Positions 30,754 through 32,091 of a DNA stretch of 32,091 nucleotides are shown here, in pieces; the stretch's first letter is position 1; every line of letters begins with the position of its first letter. This DNA is from Amycolatopsis acididurans. GTDB lineage: Bacteria > Actinomycetota > Actinomycetes > Mycobacteriales > Pseudonocardiaceae. The DNA lies in NCBI RefSeq assembly GCF_012328925.1, contig NZ_JAAXLS010000067.1:1-32091 (forward strand). Reading direction: 5' to 3'. The position numbers were made by a program, and so were the translations under genes. Under the pieces are notes generated by a model. It ran no database searches. It saw only the letters and a program-made list of their open reading frames with translations, and was not told where the DNA came from.

Positions 30754-30894
30754 GTGCCAGTGGAATCGGCGCTCGCGAAGAACGAGCTCCGCCGGACGCC
30801 TACGCCGACGACAGAGATCGTCGGAGTCGGCGCTCCAGGGACCACGCCAGGCTCGCGGGAGCTCACGCTCGGGCCGGCAACGAGCGCGGTCTGA
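30754..30894 (+). CDS. 46-aa small protein
   Basis: GTG at 30754 has AGGAGG six bases upstream, one of the best ribosome-binding sites in the window. The peptide begins MPVESALAKNELRRTPTPTT and ends TLGPATSAV; it is Thr/Pro/Gly-rich, without Cys or membrane helix. The next gene, the kinase-like one, begins 42 bases after its stop. No family recognised. A leader, regulatory peptide or precursor peptide are all possible; no maturation enzyme typical of RiPPs is adjacent. Confidence 0.5.
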   Translation: MPVESALAKNELRRTPTPTTEIVGVGAPGTTPGSRELTLGPATSAV

Positions 30895-30936
30895 ATCGGC
30901 CTCCAGTACCGGGTCAACACCTCCGAGAGAGCTCCC

Positions 30937-31593
30937 ATGGAACAAATGCCTGGCGTGTTCGTCAGCGTGGACGGCCCCTCTGGCGTCGGTGTCAGCACGA
31001 CGGTCCGTGCACTCGGCGAGCGCCTGCGTACGGCCCAGGTGCCCCGGCACCTCACGTCCGAACCGAGCGAAACCGACATCGGCGCGTTGGCTCGTGCGAG
31101 GGTCCACGCCGACACGTCGGGGCCAGCCCTCGCATGTTTGTTCGCCGCCGATCGATACCAACGTCTTGAAGCTGAGATCCGACCCCGCCTTGCAGCCGGC
31201 GACGTTGTCGTGAGTGACAGGTACGTCCCGACCGGCTTGGTGATGCAGCGACTTGACGGCGTCGAACTGGACTTCCTCCAAGCCATCAACGCCCTGGCTG
31301 ACCCTCCTGATCTTGCCGTCATCCTCACCGCTGACCCGGACAAGATCGCCGAACGCCTACAACGAGGCGGCCTTCGTAGCCGCTACCACAGCCGTCCGGA
31401 CGTCAGCGTGCAGGAGACCGCCCTGTACAGGGACGCTGCTCTCGCCCTCGCTGCTGCTGGCGTTCAGGTGCTTCGACTTGAGACCAGCCTGTACCCACCG
31501 GACACACTCGCCTCGATGATCTGCACCCGCATCGAGGCTCTTCGCGCACATCGACACGCGCCCGTTCACCCAGCCTCGGAGCTTGCACCGTGA
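30937..31593 (+). CDS. thymidylate-kinase-like P-loop protein lacking the Walker A lysine
   Basis: A 218-aa protein with dTMP-kinase architecture: VFVSVDGPSGVGVSTTVRAL (P-loop at 13-21), HLTSEPSE (in place of TREPGG), LACLFAADRYQRLEAEIRP (DR motif), VVVSDRYVPTGLVMQR and DLAVILTADPDKIAERL. The P-loop has Val19 (GTC) where Lys is expected, so phosphate transfer may be lost or strongly altered. It could have become a nucleotide-binding or regulatory protein. It lies after the 46-aa gene, and its stop overlaps the next GTG (GTGA). Confidence 0.85.
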   Translation: MEQMPGVFVSVDGPSGVGVSTTVRALGERLRTAQVPRHLTSEPSETDIGALARARVHADTSGPALACLFAADRYQRLEAEIRPRLAAGDVVVSDRYVPTGLVMQRLDGVELDFLQAINALADPPDLAVILTADPDKIAERLQRGGLRSRYHSRPDVSVQETALYRDAALALAAAGVQVLRLETSLYPPDTLASMICTRIEALRAHRHAPVHPASELAP

Positions 31594-31799
31594 CCGTTTC
31601 TCATCGCTCTTCAACGTCGCTGAGGGTTCTCCACCCCGGCGAAGACCTGGCAGGCCACCAACTCGGTTGCGGCTCGACGCAGCTCGCTGGGGCTGTCCGG
31701 CGGGCCGAGAGGTCAACCATCCAGATCCGCTCGCCGCGGGGAACCGACGACGCCCTGGCCACCCGAGCCCAGACCCCAACCGGCCCCGCGGCGGCGTGA
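31590..31799 (+). CDS. hypothetical 69-aa protein
   Basis: GTG at 31590 overlaps the kinase stop (GTGA), which supports coupled translation. The peptide (VLHPGEDLAGHQLGCGSTQL, then STIQIRSPRGTDDALATRAQ) has one Cys and no membrane segment. No family recognised. The following gene starts four bases after its stop, so three genes are tightly packed. Confidence 0.5.
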   Translation: MTVSHRSSTSLRVLHPGEDLAGHQLGCGSTQLAGAVRRAERSTIQIRSPRGTDDALATRAQTPTGPAAA

Positions 31800-31803
31800 T
31801 CCG

Positions 31804-32091
31804 ATGGGCGGGATCCGTGAGGTCGTTGCCGTGGTCGTCGCGGCTGACAGCCCTACCGGGCAAGTCGCCACGGCGATCAACGAACTGACTGCACACCTCC
31901 CGCCTCCGGACGAGCCATGGGCCTGCCCGCTGTGCTCGACCGAAGCATGGCCATGCTCCCGGTTCCAGACCGCCGCCCACCAAGTAATGACTGCCCGGCT
32001 ACGGCTTCCCGACTGGATACCGAAGGACGTCCACTCCCGGCTGTGGCCGCAGCCGAGATCTCCCGCCCCGCCACCCGCACCACGCCCCCAG
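31804..32091 (+). CDS. hypothetical protein with CPLC motif, cut by the window end
   Basis: ATG at 31804 opens a frame of 96 codons that runs off the window. It begins MGGIREVVAVVVAADSPTGQ, contains PWACPLCSTEAWPCSRF (three Cys, possibly zinc binding) and AHQVMTARLRLPDWIPKDVH, and then a Pro-rich stretch. The real C-terminus is beyond the window. Four bases separate it from the preceding stop. No family recognised; the Cys-x-x-Cys suggests a small zinc-ribbon-like protein that travels with the kinase-like gene. Confidence 0.55.
   Translation, partial: MGGIREVVAVVVAADSPTGQVATAINELTAHLPPPDEPWACPLCSTEAWPCSRFQTAAHQVMTARLRLPDWIPKDVHSRLWPQPRSPAPPPAPRPQ

Noticed and set aside
31357..31983. Minus-strand frame opposite the kinase-like, 69-aa and CPLC genes
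   Set aside because: Arg/Gly/Pro-rich antisense shadow; the plus-strand genes are coupled and have family motifs.

Overview
The window is high-GC DNA with dense, often translationally coupled genes (ATGA/GTGA overlaps), frequent GTG starts, and family markers typical of filamentous actinomycetes: XRE/DUF397 pairs, a DUF574-type SAM methyltransferase, a BTAD/LysM membrane protein and an actinobacterial Tad locus. I infer an actinomycete, quite possibly a member of the Pseudonocardiaceae. No tRNA, rRNA, CRISPR array or classical insertion sequence was seen.

Region 1 (1-1390): a perfect 30-bp tandem repeat at the left edge, about 0.8 kb of sparse non-coding DNA holding a cluster of GTGACCA/TGGTCAC half-sites, then an HxlR-type regulator.

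Region 2 (1417-14177): an almost complete Tad (tight adherence / Flp pilus) locus on the minus strand. In transcription order it encodes a lipoprotein, a secreted Gly/Pro-rich protein, a CpaB-like SAF protein, TadZ-like ATPase, TadA, TadB, TadC, a 61-aa pilin-like peptide, two TadE-like pseudopilins, a TadG-like protein, a small Lys/Ala-rich protein and a 1013-aa membrane protein. That last protein joins LysM, winged-helix and BTAD domains. The prepilin peptidase is encoded divergently on the plus strand at 13533.

Region 3 (14158-19562): regulators and accessory genes on the minus strand. A multi-HTH protein is interrupted by an in-frame TAA, followed by a sigma factor with a fused zinc-finger tail and an unknown 241-aa protein. 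Next come two tandem copies of a two-gene module, each a one-TM membrane protein plus a prim-pol-like protein. The membrane gene of one copy has been broken by a 67-bp hairpin insertion flanked by an 11-bp direct repeat. A twin palindromic operator separates this block from a divergent XRE/DUF397 pair.

Region 4 (19651-26188): the XRE regulator and DUF397 partner, a membrane diguanylate cyclase, two tiny repeated ORFs with strong ribosome-binding sites, a frameshifted MFS transporter, a hypothetical protein with a 62-aa leader gene, a DUF574 methyltransferase and a second DUF397-like protein.

Region 5 (26360-32091): a plus-strand coupled trio (alpha/beta hydrolase, left-handed beta-helix acyltransferase, tyrosine phosphatase) facing a minus-strand pair (GT25 glycosyltransferase and an unrecognised 416-aa protein). 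A divergent plus-strand set follows: a 46-aa peptide, a thymidylate-kinase-like protein lacking the Walker A lysine, a 69-aa protein and a Cys-containing protein cut by the window end. A promoter-like module built on TGTCCAG-N4-TGTCCAG occurs three times in regions 4 and 5 and may tie these genes into one regulon.
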